Positions 27,758 through 37,332 of a DNA stretch of 64,000 bases are shown in pieces. The position numbers and the translations under genes were made by a program. The stretch is from Streptomyces laurentii (GTDB lineage: Bacteria > Actinomycetota > Actinomycetes > Streptomycetales > Streptomycetaceae): positions 3,534,001 through 3,598,000 of the forward strand of contig AP017424.1 in assembly GCA_002355495.1 (NCBI GenBank), written 5' to 3'. How positions within the stretch are numbered: position 1 is the first letter of the stretch; each line of letters starts with the position of its first letter. Below the pieces are notes generated by a model. It searched no databases, was not told the origin of the DNA, and saw only the letters and a list, made by a program, of their open reading frames with translations.

Positions 27758-27763
27758 TATGCT
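27758..27763 (+). promoter_or_regulatory. -10 element giving a leaderless HAD mRNA
   Basis: TATGCT ends 7 bases before the GTG start at 27771, so transcription probably begins at the start codon. This supports 27771 rather than the ATG inside the hexamer. Confidence 0.5.
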
Positions 27764-27770
27764 CGGGCTC

Positions 27771-28607
27771 GTGGAAAACCACTCGATGCCGCGCGCAGCC
27801 GCCTTCTTTGACCTGGACAAGACGGTCATTGCGAAGTCCTCGACGCTGACCTTCAGCAAGTCCTTCTACCGGGGCGGACTGATCAGTCGCCGTGCCGCAC
27901 TGCGGACGGCGTACATCCAGTTCGTGTTCCTGGCAGGCGGAGCCGATCACGACCAGATGGAGCGGATGCGTGAATATCTTTCCGCGCTCTGCAAAGGCTG
28001 GAACGTCGCACAGGTCAAGGAGCTCGTCGCCGAGACCCTGCACGACCTGATCGACCCGATCATCTACGACGAGGCCGCCTCGCTCATCGAGGAGCATCAC
28101 GCCGCCGGCCGCGACGTCGTGATCGTCTCGACATCCGGGGCCGAGGTCGTCGAGCCCATCGGCGACATGCTGGGCGCCGACCGGGTCGTGGCGACCCGGA
28201 TGGTGGTCGGCGAGGACGGCTGCTTCACCGGCGAGGTGGAGTACTACGCGTACGGCCCGACCAAGGCGGAGGCGGTCCGGGAGCTGGCCGCGTCCGAGGG
28301 CTACGACCTGGCGCGCTGCTACGCGTACAGCGACTCGGCGACCGATGTGCCGATGCTGGAGGCCGTCGGCCACCCGTACGCGGTGAACCCGGACCGGGCC
28401 CTGCGGCGCGAGGCGGCCGCGCGGGAGTGGCCGGTGCTGGTGTTCGACAAGCCGGTCCGGCTCAAGCAGCGGCTGCCCGCGTTCACCATGCCGGCCCGCC
28501 CGGCACTGGTCGCCGCGGTCGCCGTGGGCGCGGCGGCCGTCACGGCCGGCGTCGTCTGGTACACCGGGCGCCGTCGCCGGATCTCGCCCGCCCGCTGCTC
28601 TGCCTAG
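27771..28607 (+). CDS. HAD-family phosphatase (SerB-like, subfamily IB) with C-terminal membrane anchor
   Basis: A 278-residue protein. Motif I is FFDLDKT (nucleophile Asp and second Asp), motif II VIVSTSG, motif III includes GPTK, and motif IV YSDSATDVPML; all four HAD catalytic motifs are therefore complete. This IB subgroup includes phosphoserine-phosphatase-like and lyso-lipid-acyltransferase-linked hydrolases. The last 40 residues contain one hydrophobic helix (ALVAAVAVGAAAVTAGVVWY) and a basic tail, so it is membrane tethered with a cytoplasmic C-terminus likely. The GTG start (VENHSMPRAAAFF) is preferred because of the -10 element 7 bases upstream. Confidence 0.88.
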   Translation: MENHSMPRAAAFFDLDKTVIAKSSTLTFSKSFYRGGLISRRAALRTAYIQFVFLAGGADHDQMERMREYLSALCKGWNVAQVKELVAETLHDLIDPIIYDEAASLIEEHHAAGRDVVIVSTSGAEVVEPIGDMLGADRVVATRMVVGEDGCFTGEVEYYAYGPTKAEAVRELAASEGYDLARCYAYSDSATDVPMLEAVGHPYAVNPDRALRREAAAREWPVLVFDKPVRLKQRLPAFTMPARPALVAAVAVGAAAVTAGVVWYTGRRRRISPARCSA

Positions 28608-28663
28608 GCAGAGCCGAAGCACCGGCCGGGCCCGTCGTTTTGCCCGGCTTCCAGGGGAAAGCC

Positions 28664-28694
28664 AAAGAAGCGGAGTCAGGACTTTCGCTTCTTT
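28664..28694 (+). terminator. Terminator of the HAD gene
   Basis: AAAGAAGCG (28664-28672) and CGCTTCTTT (28686-28694) form a perfect 9-bp stem ending in TTT, about 60 bases after the HAD stop. The remaining sequence to 28911 shows no gene. Confidence 0.7.
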
Positions 28695-28911
28695 CCGGAC
28701 AGGAGTAGAAAGGAATCAGGCCCGCGAGACCGGGGACATCCGAGAGGATCACCCGTTGAGCAAGACGGCCCCACGGACCTGACGCACAGAAACCTGGCAC
28801 CCACGCGACGTCGACCCTTCGATTAAGGGCCAGCCGCACCAGGCGCAGGGCAAAGCATCCCCGCCTGATGGGCATATATCGAGGACGCTTGGTAACTGGG
28901 TGGACGTGCCA

Positions 28912-28939
28912 GCGGCGGTACCGGAACCGGTACCGCCGC
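28912..28939 (-). terminator. Perfect 13-bp inverted repeat after the Fic-like gene
   Basis: GCGGCGGTACCGG and CCGGTACCGCCGC are separated only by AA, giving an almost perfect 28-bp palindrome. It lies 28 bases beyond the stop codon of the minus-strand Fic-like gene. It has no T-run, so it may be a terminator or a binding site. It shares the core CCGGAACCGG with the palindrome at 32276. Confidence 0.5.
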
Positions 28940-28967
28940 AACCCTTTGTGGAGAACCCCGAGTCGGC

Positions 28968-29786
28968 TCAGGCCGCGCCGCGCTGCAGCGCCTCGCAGAC
29001 GGCCGTCGACTCGCGGACGCCGAGTTCGACCGCCCGCCCGCAGTGCGCGATCCAGGCCGCCATGCCGTCGGCGGTCCCCGACCGGTACCCCTCGAAGGCG
29101 GCCACGTAGGCGTCCCGCCCCAGTTCCGCGTGGCCGACCTCGGCCGGGCAGATCGACTTGGGGTCGAGACCGCTGCCGATCAGCACGATCCGCTCCGCGG
29201 CCCGGGCGATCAGCCCGTTGTGCGAGGTGAAGGGACGCAGGGCGAGCAGTTCGCCGTGCACCACGGCCGCCGTGACCAGGGCCGGGGCCCCGCCGCCCGC
29301 GATGATCAGCTCCGCGAGACCGTCGAGCCGGCCCGAGACCTCCTCGGGCGTCGGCAGCGGCGCCTCGATCAGCGGCTCGTCGACCGGCTCGCCCGCCTGA
29401 CGCGGCCGGCCCGTCGAGTCGAGCGGCTCGCCCTGGGCGACCAGGTGCAGCCGGGCCAGCACTCGCAGCGGCGACTGGCGCCAGATGGAGAGCAACTGCC
29501 CGCATTCGGCGCTCAGTCGCAGCGCCGCACCCACGGTGCGGGACTCCGGGTCGGCACTGAAGTCGGTCCGCCGGCGGACCTCTTCCAGGGCCCAGTCGGC
29601 GCCCGCGAGCGCGGCCGAGCCGCGCGCCCCGCGCAGGGCCGCCTCGGAGGTGATCTCGTTGCTGCGGCGGCGCATCACACGGTGGCCGTACACGCGGTCG
29701 ACAGCCTTGCGTACGGAGTCCACCGAGTCGGCGACGCCCGGCAGGGAGCCGAGGGCGGCCAGGGGGTCAGAGGCGTGCGTACTCAT
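28968..29786 (-). CDS. Degenerate Fic-domain protein
   Basis: A 272-residue protein (MSTHASDPLAALGSLPG). The region LLALRPFTSHNGLIARAAER aligns with the Fic core HPFx(D/E)GNGRxxR but has Arg for the catalytic His, Ser for the acidic residue and His/Leu within the GNGR loop; only the last Arg and NG remain. Ordinary Fic enzymes transfer AMP or related groups to Ser/Thr/Tyr; this one is probably inactive as such or has another role. The start ATG 29784-29786 is 8 bases after a TAGCCT -10 element. It is divergent from the CooC-like gene, 102 bp apart. Confidence 0.75.
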   Translation of the reverse strand: MSTHASDPLAALGSLPGVADSVDSVRKAVDRVYGHRVMRRRSNEITSEAALRGARGSAALAGADWALEEVRRRTDFSADPESRTVGAALRLSAECGQLLSIWRQSPLRVLARLHLVAQGEPLDSTGRPRQAGEPVDEPLIEAPLPTPEEVSGRLDGLAELIIAGGGAPALVTAAVVHGELLALRPFTSHNGLIARAAERIVLIGSGLDPKSICPAEVGHAELGRDAYVAAFEGYRSGTADGMAAWIAHCGRAVELGVRESTAVCEALQRGAA

Positions 29787-29794
29787 AAGTAGGG

Positions 29795-29800
29795 AGGCTA
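29795..29800 (-). promoter_or_regulatory. -10 element giving a leaderless Fic-like mRNA
   Basis: TAGCCT on the minus strand ends 8 bases before the ATG of the Fic-like gene. No ribosome site is visible upstream of that ATG. Confidence 0.5.
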
Positions 29801-29874
29801 CGCGCCCCGGGGCGCCACCCCACCTTGGAGTGGTCTTCTTCACGCACCTTGACCACGGACCGCGATGCGGCTAC

Positions 29875-29880
29875 TACGCT
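29875..29880 (+). promoter_or_regulatory. -10 element upstream of the CooC-like gene
   Basis: TACGCT ends 8 bases before ATG 29889. The intervening AGGTGA could also serve as a weak ribosome site if transcription started earlier. Confidence 0.45.
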
Positions 29881-29888
29881 AGGTGAAC

Positions 29889-30875
29889 ATGAAGATCGCT
29901 TTCGTAGGGAAGGGCGGCAGTGGCAAAACCACCCTGTCCTCCCTCTTCATCCGCCACCTCGCCGCCACCGGAGCTCCGGTCATCGCCGTCGACGCGGACA
30001 TCAACCAACACCTCGGCGCCGCTCTCGGGCTCTCCGACGAGGAGACCGCCGCGCTCCCCGCGATGGGGGCGCATCTGCCGCTGATCAAGGAGTACCTGCG
30101 GGGGGCCAACCCGCGGATCGCCTCCGCCGACACGATGATCAAGACGACTCCGCCCGGGGAGGGTTCGCGGCTGCTCGGGGTCCGCGAGGAGAACCCGGTC
30201 TACACCGCCTGCGCGCGGCCGGTGGCGCTCGACGAGCACGGGATCCGGCTGATGGCCACGGGCCCGTTCACCGAGTCGGATCTCGGCGTGGCCTGCTACC
30301 ACTCGAAGGTCGGCGCGGTCGAACTGTGCCTGAACCACCTGGTGGACGGCCCCGACGAGTACGTGGTGGTCGACATGACGGCCGGCTCCGACTCGTTCGC
30401 CTCCGGCATGTTCACCCGCTTCGACATGACGTTCCTGGTCGCCGAGCCGACCCGCAAGGGCGTCTCCGTCTACCGCCAGTACAAGGAGTACGCGCGGGAC
30501 TTCGGCGTCGCCCTGAAGGTGGTCGGCAACAAGGTGCAGGGCGAGGACGACGTCGACTTCCTGCGCGCCGAGGTGGGCGACGACCTGCTGGTGACGGTCG
30601 GCCACTCCGACTGGGTCCGGGCGATGGAGAAGGGCCGTCCGTCCGCGTTCGGGGTGCTGGAGGCGGGCAACCGGGCGGCGCTGCGCACCCTCCAGGCCGC
30701 CGCCGACGACTCGTACGCGCGGCGCGACTGGGAGCGCTACACGCGCCAGATGGTCCACTTCCATCTGCGCAACGCGGAGAGCTGGGGCAACGCCCGGACG
30801 GGGGCCGACCTGGCGGCGCAGGTCGACCCCGGGTTCGTGCTGTCCGAAGGGCTCAGTGCGGTGCAGCCGGCTTGA
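29889..30875 (+). CDS. CooC/MinD-like P-loop ATPase
   Basis: A 328-residue member of the SIMIBI class. The deviant Walker A is VGKGGSGKTTLSSL, Walker A' is VIAVDADINQHLG, and the Walker B/switch segment is YVVVDMTAGSDSFASG. NKVQ and SDWVR are guanine/adenine-side contacts. CooC-like proteins insert nickel or act as chaperones in metalloenzyme maturation; no CODH or hydrogenase gene is seen nearby, so the client is unknown. It starts at ATG 29889. It ends by overlapping the 3' end of the lipoprotein gene on the other strand by 23 bp (30853-30875). Confidence 0.82.
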   Translation: MKIAFVGKGGSGKTTLSSLFIRHLAATGAPVIAVDADINQHLGAALGLSDEETAALPAMGAHLPLIKEYLRGANPRIASADTMIKTTPPGEGSRLLGVREENPVYTACARPVALDEHGIRLMATGPFTESDLGVACYHSKVGAVELCLNHLVDGPDEYVVVDMTAGSDSFASGMFTRFDMTFLVAEPTRKGVSVYRQYKEYARDFGVALKVVGNKVQGEDDVDFLRAEVGDDLLVTVGHSDWVRAMEKGRPSAFGVLEAGNRAALRTLQAAADDSYARRDWERYTRQMVHFHLRNAESWGNARTGADLAAQVDPGFVLSEGLSAVQPA

Positions 30876-32172
30876 CCTCGGCCGGCTTGGCGGCCGGGAC
30901 CCCCGCCGGCGCGGCGGGCTTCGGAGCCAGGAAGGACGTCCAGCCGCCCGACGGGGCCTCGCCGACCTTCAGTGTGTGGAGCTTGGCGAGGACGGCCGGG
31001 TCCTGGGCGTCCAGCCAGTCCGCGAGCTGGCGGAAGGAGACGCACTTGACGTCCTTCTGCACGCAGACCGTGGCGATGGTGTCCTCGATGGCGCGCATGT
31101 AGGTGCCGCCGTTCCAGGACTCGAAGTGGTTGCCGATGATCAGCGGCGCGCGGTTGCCCCGGTACGAGCGCTCGAAGGCCTCCACCAGGCCGTCGCGCAT
31201 CTGGTTGCCCCAGTACTCGTGCTGCGACGGGTCGCCCTGGGTGGCCGTGCCGGACTGGTTGACCATGAAGTTGTAGTCCATGGACAGCGTCTGGAACTCG
31301 CGGCCGGGGACCGGGACGAGCTGCATCGACAGATCCCACAGGCCGTGGTCCTTGTTGGGCCAGATCTGGTCGTTGACGCCGCTGGTGTCGTAGCGGAAGC
31401 CCAGCTGCGAGGCGGCCTGGACGAAGTTCTTGCGGCCTTCCAGGCACGGGGTGCGGGCGCCCGCCAGCTCCTTGTCGTAGTCGAAGGGGAGCGGCTTCTC
31501 CTCCTTCAGGCCGGAGTTGGTCTTCCAGTGCTTGACGAAGGACTTCGCCTGGTTGATCTCGCTCTTCCACTCGTCGACCGACCAGGTGCCGACGCCGCCC
31601 TCCTCGCCGCAGAAGTGGCCGTTGAAGTGGGTGCCGATCTCGTTGCCCTCCTCCCACGCGCCGCGCAGCTCGCGCACGGTGTCGCGGATGCCCTGGAGGT
31701 CGTTGAAACCGATGTCGGACTGGCCCGGGGAGTGCTTCGGCGGGTCGTAGAGGTCGCGCTTCGCCTCCGGCAGCAGGTACACACCGCTGAGGAAGTACGT
31801 CATCGTGGCGCCGTACTTCTTGCCCACCTCGCGGAAGTGCGAGAAGAGCTTCTGGCTGTCCTCGCCCGCGCCGTCCCAGGAGAACACCACGAACTGCGGG
31901 GGTTCCTGACCCTGTTTCAAACGCTGCCAGGCGGGCTGGCGGGGCTGCGTCCCGGTGAAGGCGGTGGAGCCGTCACCGATCAGGCGTACGACGCCCTGCG
32001 GGGCGCCGTCGCCCTTCTTCACTCCGCCCGCGCCCGGTGCGCCCTGCGGGGAGGAGCAGCCGGCCGCGCCGGCCGTCAGGGCGACGCCGAGGGCGCCGAG
32101 GGCAAGCGCCTTCCTCCGCGCGGTGGTTCCGCTTCTCGTCTGTCTCGCTGGCCTTCTCCCGGTGGCTGACAT
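30853..32172 (-). CDS. Secreted lipoprotein with polysaccharide-deacetylase-like fold
   Basis: A 439-residue exported protein. The signal peptide is long and twin-arginine-like (PARQTRSGTTARRKALALGALGVAL) and ends at a lipobox AGC near residue 39. The central part, QFVVFSWDGAGEDSQ, GATMTYFLSG, EEGNEIGTHFNGHFC and LIIGNHFESWNGG, is reminiscent of NodB-type deacetylases. However, the usual D-D-H-H metal set is not clearly present: the WDGA aspartate and GTHFNGH histidines are the best candidates. The mature protein should sit outside the cell membrane. A Pro/Ala/Lys-rich tail ends the protein. Start ATG 32170-32172 has AGAGGCGGG upstream. Confidence 0.75.
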   Translation of the reverse strand: MSATGRRPARQTRSGTTARRKALALGALGVALTAGAAGCSSPQGAPGAGGVKKGDGAPQGVVRLIGDGSTAFTGTQPRQPAWQRLKQGQEPPQFVVFSWDGAGEDSQKLFSHFREVGKKYGATMTYFLSGVYLLPEAKRDLYDPPKHSPGQSDIGFNDLQGIRDTVRELRGAWEEGNEIGTHFNGHFCGEEGGVGTWSVDEWKSEINQAKSFVKHWKTNSGLKEEKPLPFDYDKELAGARTPCLEGRKNFVQAASQLGFRYDTSGVNDQIWPNKDHGLWDLSMQLVPVPGREFQTLSMDYNFMVNQSGTATQGDPSQHEYWGNQMRDGLVEAFERSYRGNRAPLIIGNHFESWNGGTYMRAIEDTIATVCVQKDVKCVSFRQLADWLDAQDPAVLAKLHTLKVGEAPSGGWTSFLAPKPAAPAGVPAAKPAEVKPAAPH

Positions 32173-32207
32173 CCGCCCGCCTCTCTTCGGATTCTCAGAT
32201 TTACGTA

Positions 32208-32262
32208 CAAGCGGCGTCAACGTCGCATCCGAGAAGCCGGAGAGCGTCAACGACAAGCGGCG
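32208..32262. repeat. Two short direct repeats in the divergent promoter region
   Basis: CAAGCGGCG occurs at 32208-32216 and 32254-32262. GCGTCAACG occurs at 32214-32222 and 32244-32252. The arrangement is therefore repeat pair A-B ... B-A. It lies just upstream of the lipoprotein gene and may be a binding region for a regulator. Confidence 0.5.
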
Positions 32263-32275
32263 CGGCTACTTTCTG

Positions 32276-32291
32276 TCACCGGAACCGGTGA
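32276..32291. promoter_or_regulatory. Palindrome in the lipoprotein/SulP intergenic region
   Basis: TCACCGG AA CCGGTGA is a perfect 16-bp inverted repeat. It lies 104 bp from the lipoprotein start and 139 bp from the SulP start. It may be an operator shared by the two divergent genes. Confidence 0.45.
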
Positions 32292-32429
32292 ATCGCTGAC
32301 CTATTTGCCCGGATTTTCCTGCCAGAGTCTTTACTCTCCATTACCATTCATTTACCGAGCGTTGATCGGTGCCCCTCCATCGCACCCCGCCCGAGCCGCG
32401 TCCGCGGCCGTCCCGGAGGAGACGGGATC

Positions 32430-34952
32430 ATGACCTTCCGCGTCCCAGGCCCCCCTGCCCGTACGACCAAGGCCGACCGCCCCCGCACCCCGCGGCCCCA
32501 CGCGCCACCGGGCGGACCACGCCGTTTCGCCCTCGCGGGCGCGAACGCGGCGGATGTGTCCGCGTCTCTCGCCGTCTTCCTGATCGCGCTGCCGCTCTCG
32601 CTCGGCATCGCCCTCGCCACCGGAGCCCCGCTCCAGGCCGGCCTGGTGGCCGCCGCCGTCGGCGGCCTCGTCGCCGGACGTCTCGGAGGCTCCCCGCTCC
32701 AGGTCAGCGGCCCCGCCGCCGGACTCACCGTGGTGACCGCCGAGCTGATCCAGCGTTACGGCTGGCGCACCACCTGCGCGATCACGGTCCTCGCCGGATG
32801 CGCCCAACTCGGCCTCGCCGCCCTGCGGGTGGCGCGCTCCGCCCTCGCCGTCTCGCCCGCCATCGTGCACGGGATGCTCGCGGGCATCGGCGTCACCATC
32901 GTGCTCGCTCAGCTGCACATCGTGCTCGGCGGCAGCCCGCAGAGTTCCGCCGTCGACAACGCCCGCGGCCTGCCCGCCCAGTTGACCCACGTGTCCGGCG
33001 CGGCGCTCACCGTCAGCGCGCTCACCGTCGCTCTGCTGCTGCTCTGGCCGCGCCTGCCCGGCCGTACGGGACGGCTGCTGCGTCGTACGGTGCCCGCCGC
33101 GCTCGTCGCGGTCGCGGCCGCCACGGCGCTCGCCGCGGGCGCGGGGCTCCGGGTGCCGCGGGTCGATCTGCCGTCGTGGAGCGGCCATGTGCTGCCCGGA
33201 CTGCCCGAGGGGCCGGCCCTCGGCATCGCGGCCGGGGTGCTCACCATCACCCTGGTGACCAGCGTGCAGTCGCTGCTGTCCGCCGTCGCCGTCGACAAGC
33301 TGGCCGCCCGGCGCGCCACCGCCCCCCGCGCCGACTCGCGAGCCCCCGCGCCCCTCCCTCCCCGCTCCGACCTCGACCGCGAACTCGCCGGGCAGGGCGC
33401 GGCGAACATCGTCTCCGGAGCACTCGGCGGGCTGCCGGTGGCCGGTGTGGCGGTGCGCAGCGTCGCGAACGTCTCGGCGGGCGCCGTCAGCCGGAACGCG
33501 ACGATGCTGCACGGCGTCTGGATCGTCCTCGCGTCACTGTTCCTCGTCCCGGTCCTCGACCTCGTCCCGCTGCCCGCGCTGGCCGCCCTGGTGATGGTGG
33601 TCGGAATCCAGATGGCGGGCATCACCCACCTCCGGACGGTCACGCGCCATCGCGAAGTCCTGGTGTACGTGGTGACGTCGGCGGGTGTGGTCTTCCTCGG
33701 GATCCTCCAGGGCGTGGGTCTTGGCATCGCCGCGGCGGTGGCCGTCGCGCTGCACCGGCTCGCCCGCACCCGGATCACCCGGGAGAGCCGGGGCGGCTCG
33801 TATCTGGTCCGGATCCGGGGCCAGTTGACCTTTCTCGCGGTACCGCGGCTGAGCCGGGCCCTGCACCAGATTCCGGCGGGCACCGACGCCGTCGTCGAGC
33901 TGGACGGCTCGTTCATGGACCACGCGGCGTACGAGACGCTGCACGACTGGCAGACCACGCATCTGGCCTCCGGCGGCACCGTGGCCACGACCGGTCCGGC
34001 CGGCGGCCGGATCCCTGAACGCCCGCCGTCCGACGAGCCTTTCGAGGCCGGCTCGGCCGCCGCGCTCGGCGCCCGGTCCGGCGGACACCCTTGCTGCCGC
34101 CCTTGGACGCCCTGGCGCAATCACCAGTGCGGCGAGGAGCCCGGGACCGGCCCGCTCCGCCCCGAGGCGCCCGAGGAGGCGCCGGGCGGTGGCACCGGGC
34201 ATCGGCTGGCGAGCGGCATCGGCGCCTTCCAGCGGGACACGGCGCCCCTGGTCAGATCCGAGCTGGCACGGCTCGCCCGGGACGGGCAGCGGCCGACCCA
34301 TCTGTTCCTGACCTGTTCCGACTCCCGGCTCGTCACGAGCATGATCACGTCCAGCGGCCCGGGCGACCTGTTCACCGTGCGCAATGTGGGCAATCTGGTG
34401 CCCCTGCCCGGCGAGGAGAGCGGGGACGACTCGGTGGCGGCCGCGATCGAGTACGCGGTGGAGGTGCTGCGGGTCGAATCGATCACGGTGTGCGGCCATT
34501 CCGGCTGCGGCGCGATGCAGGCCCTGTTGAAGGGCGCCGCGGACGGCGCGCCGACCCCGCTGCGGCGCTGGCTGCGACACGCCCGGCCGAGCCTGGCCCG
34601 GATGCGGAACAGAGGCCACTCCTGGGCCCGGATCGCCGGCCGGCTGCCGGCCGACGAACTCGAACAGCTGTGCCTGACCAATGTGGTGCAGCAGTTGGAG
34701 CACCTGCGGGCCCATGCCTCGGTGGCCCGGAGGCTCGCCGAGGGCACCCTGAGCCTGCACGGAATGTACTTCCATGTGGGCGAGGCCCAGGCCTATCTGC
34801 TGACCTCGGACGCCACGGAGGTTTACGGCTACGACGACGTGTTCACACATGTACCGCCTGCCCCGGACGCCCCGGCCGTACCCGACCCGGCCCACCCCTC
34901 CGACACGCCCGGGCGGAAGGAGAAAGCCCTGAAAACCGCTCGCGCGTCCTGA
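32430..34952 (+). CDS. SulP-type anion transporter fused to a beta-carbonic anhydrase
   Basis: An 840-residue fusion. Residues from about 40 to 440 are a SulP transporter with about ten helices (AGLVAAAVGGLVAGRLGGSP, QSLLSAVAVDKLAARR). A STAS-like segment (LTFLAVPRLSRALHQIP, VVELDGSFMDHAAYETL) follows. Residues of about 600-800 are a beta-carbonic anhydrase with zinc ligands in TCSDSRL (Cys and Asp) and GHSGCGAM (His and Cys). Such fusions are thought to take up bicarbonate or sulfate and interconvert CO2 and bicarbonate at the membrane. The C-terminal tail is Pro/Lys-rich and unstructured. The N-terminal 35 residues are basic and proline-rich. Confidence 0.9.
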   Translation: MTFRVPGPPARTTKADRPRTPRPHAPPGGPRRFALAGANAADVSASLAVFLIALPLSLGIALATGAPLQAGLVAAAVGGLVAGRLGGSPLQVSGPAAGLTVVTAELIQRYGWRTTCAITVLAGCAQLGLAALRVARSALAVSPAIVHGMLAGIGVTIVLAQLHIVLGGSPQSSAVDNARGLPAQLTHVSGAALTVSALTVALLLLWPRLPGRTGRLLRRTVPAALVAVAAATALAAGAGLRVPRVDLPSWSGHVLPGLPEGPALGIAAGVLTITLVTSVQSLLSAVAVDKLAARRATAPRADSRAPAPLPPRSDLDRELAGQGAANIVSGALGGLPVAGVAVRSVANVSAGAVSRNATMLHGVWIVLASLFLVPVLDLVPLPALAALVMVVGIQMAGITHLRTVTRHREVLVYVVTSAGVVFLGILQGVGLGIAAAVAVALHRLARTRITRESRGGSYLVRIRGQLTFLAVPRLSRALHQIPAGTDAVVELDGSFMDHAAYETLHDWQTTHLASGGTVATTGPAGGRIPERPPSDEPFEAGSAAALGARSGGHPCCRPWTPWRNHQCGEEPGTGPLRPEAPEEAPGGGTGHRLASGIGAFQRDTAPLVRSELARLARDGQRPTHLFLTCSDSRLVTSMITSSGPGDLFTVRNVGNLVPLPGEESGDDSVAAAIEYAVEVLRVESITVCGHSGCGAMQALLKGAADGAPTPLRRWLRHARPSLARMRNRGHSWARIAGRLPADELEQLCLTNVVQQLEHLRAHASVARRLAEGTLSLHGMYFHVGEAQAYLLTSDATEVYGYDDVFTHVPPAPDAPAVPDPAHPSDTPGRKEKALKTARAS

Positions 34953-34984
34953 ACCGTCCGTTCCGTTCGCGCGTGTAAGTGGAT

Positions 34985-35020
34985 GGCCCCCGCTTTCCCC
35001 CGCCCGGGAGAGCGGGGGTC
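34985..35020 (+). terminator. Terminator after the SulP-carbonic anhydrase gene
   Basis: GGCCCCCGCT (34985-34994) pairs with AGCGGGGGTC (35011-35020) with one wobble pair. It lies 33 bases after the stop codon. No T-run follows. The rest of the gap to acsA holds the acsA ribosome site GGGAAAGGGAGAAG. Confidence 0.6.
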
Positions 35021-35144
35021 ACCTTCGCCCACACTCATAGGTCTAAACCACTTGCCCGGAAACTCTTGTCACCCGGGCGTCTGGCTGGTGAGCTAGGCGA
35101 CGGGACACAGAGGCACATAAGACGCCCTGGGAAAGGGAGAAGTC

Positions 35145-37100
<1,956 letters not shown>

Positions 37101-37118
37101 TCCGAAAAGCACAGGTCA

Positions 37119-37150
37119 GCGCCCGTCCCGGAGCTCCGGGGCGGGCGCTT
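37119..37150 (+). terminator. Intrinsic terminator of acsA
   Basis: AGCGCCCGTCCCGGAG and CTCCGGGGCGGGCGCT pair along their whole length, with a single G-T wobble and a GAGCTC turn, followed by TTTC. It lies 19 bases after the acsA stop. Confidence 0.88.
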
Positions 37151-37332
37151 TCGCATGGCCCGCGCCTGGTCCCGGCACGGCGGACCGACCCCGCTTCGGC
37201 GCGTGTTCCGGCACCCGTCGCGCGCATCACCGCGCGCGATCGGGCATCTTTAGGTAAAGTAAGAATTTATTGGTGCGCCGGGAAGTCTGGTCGGCATGGT
37301 TTCGTCATGCCCATCCACCGGAGGTTCACCCC

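Noticed and set aside
30853..32172. Confident assignment as an active polysaccharide deacetylase
   Set aside because: The NodB-type D-D-H-H set is not clearly present, so only the fold-like similarity is claimed.
37248..37270. Possible iron-box (DmdR-type) operator TTAGGTAAAGTAAG upstream of nhaA
   Set aside because: Only the first half matches TTAGGT and there is no inverted second half. It is more simply an AT-rich promoter.
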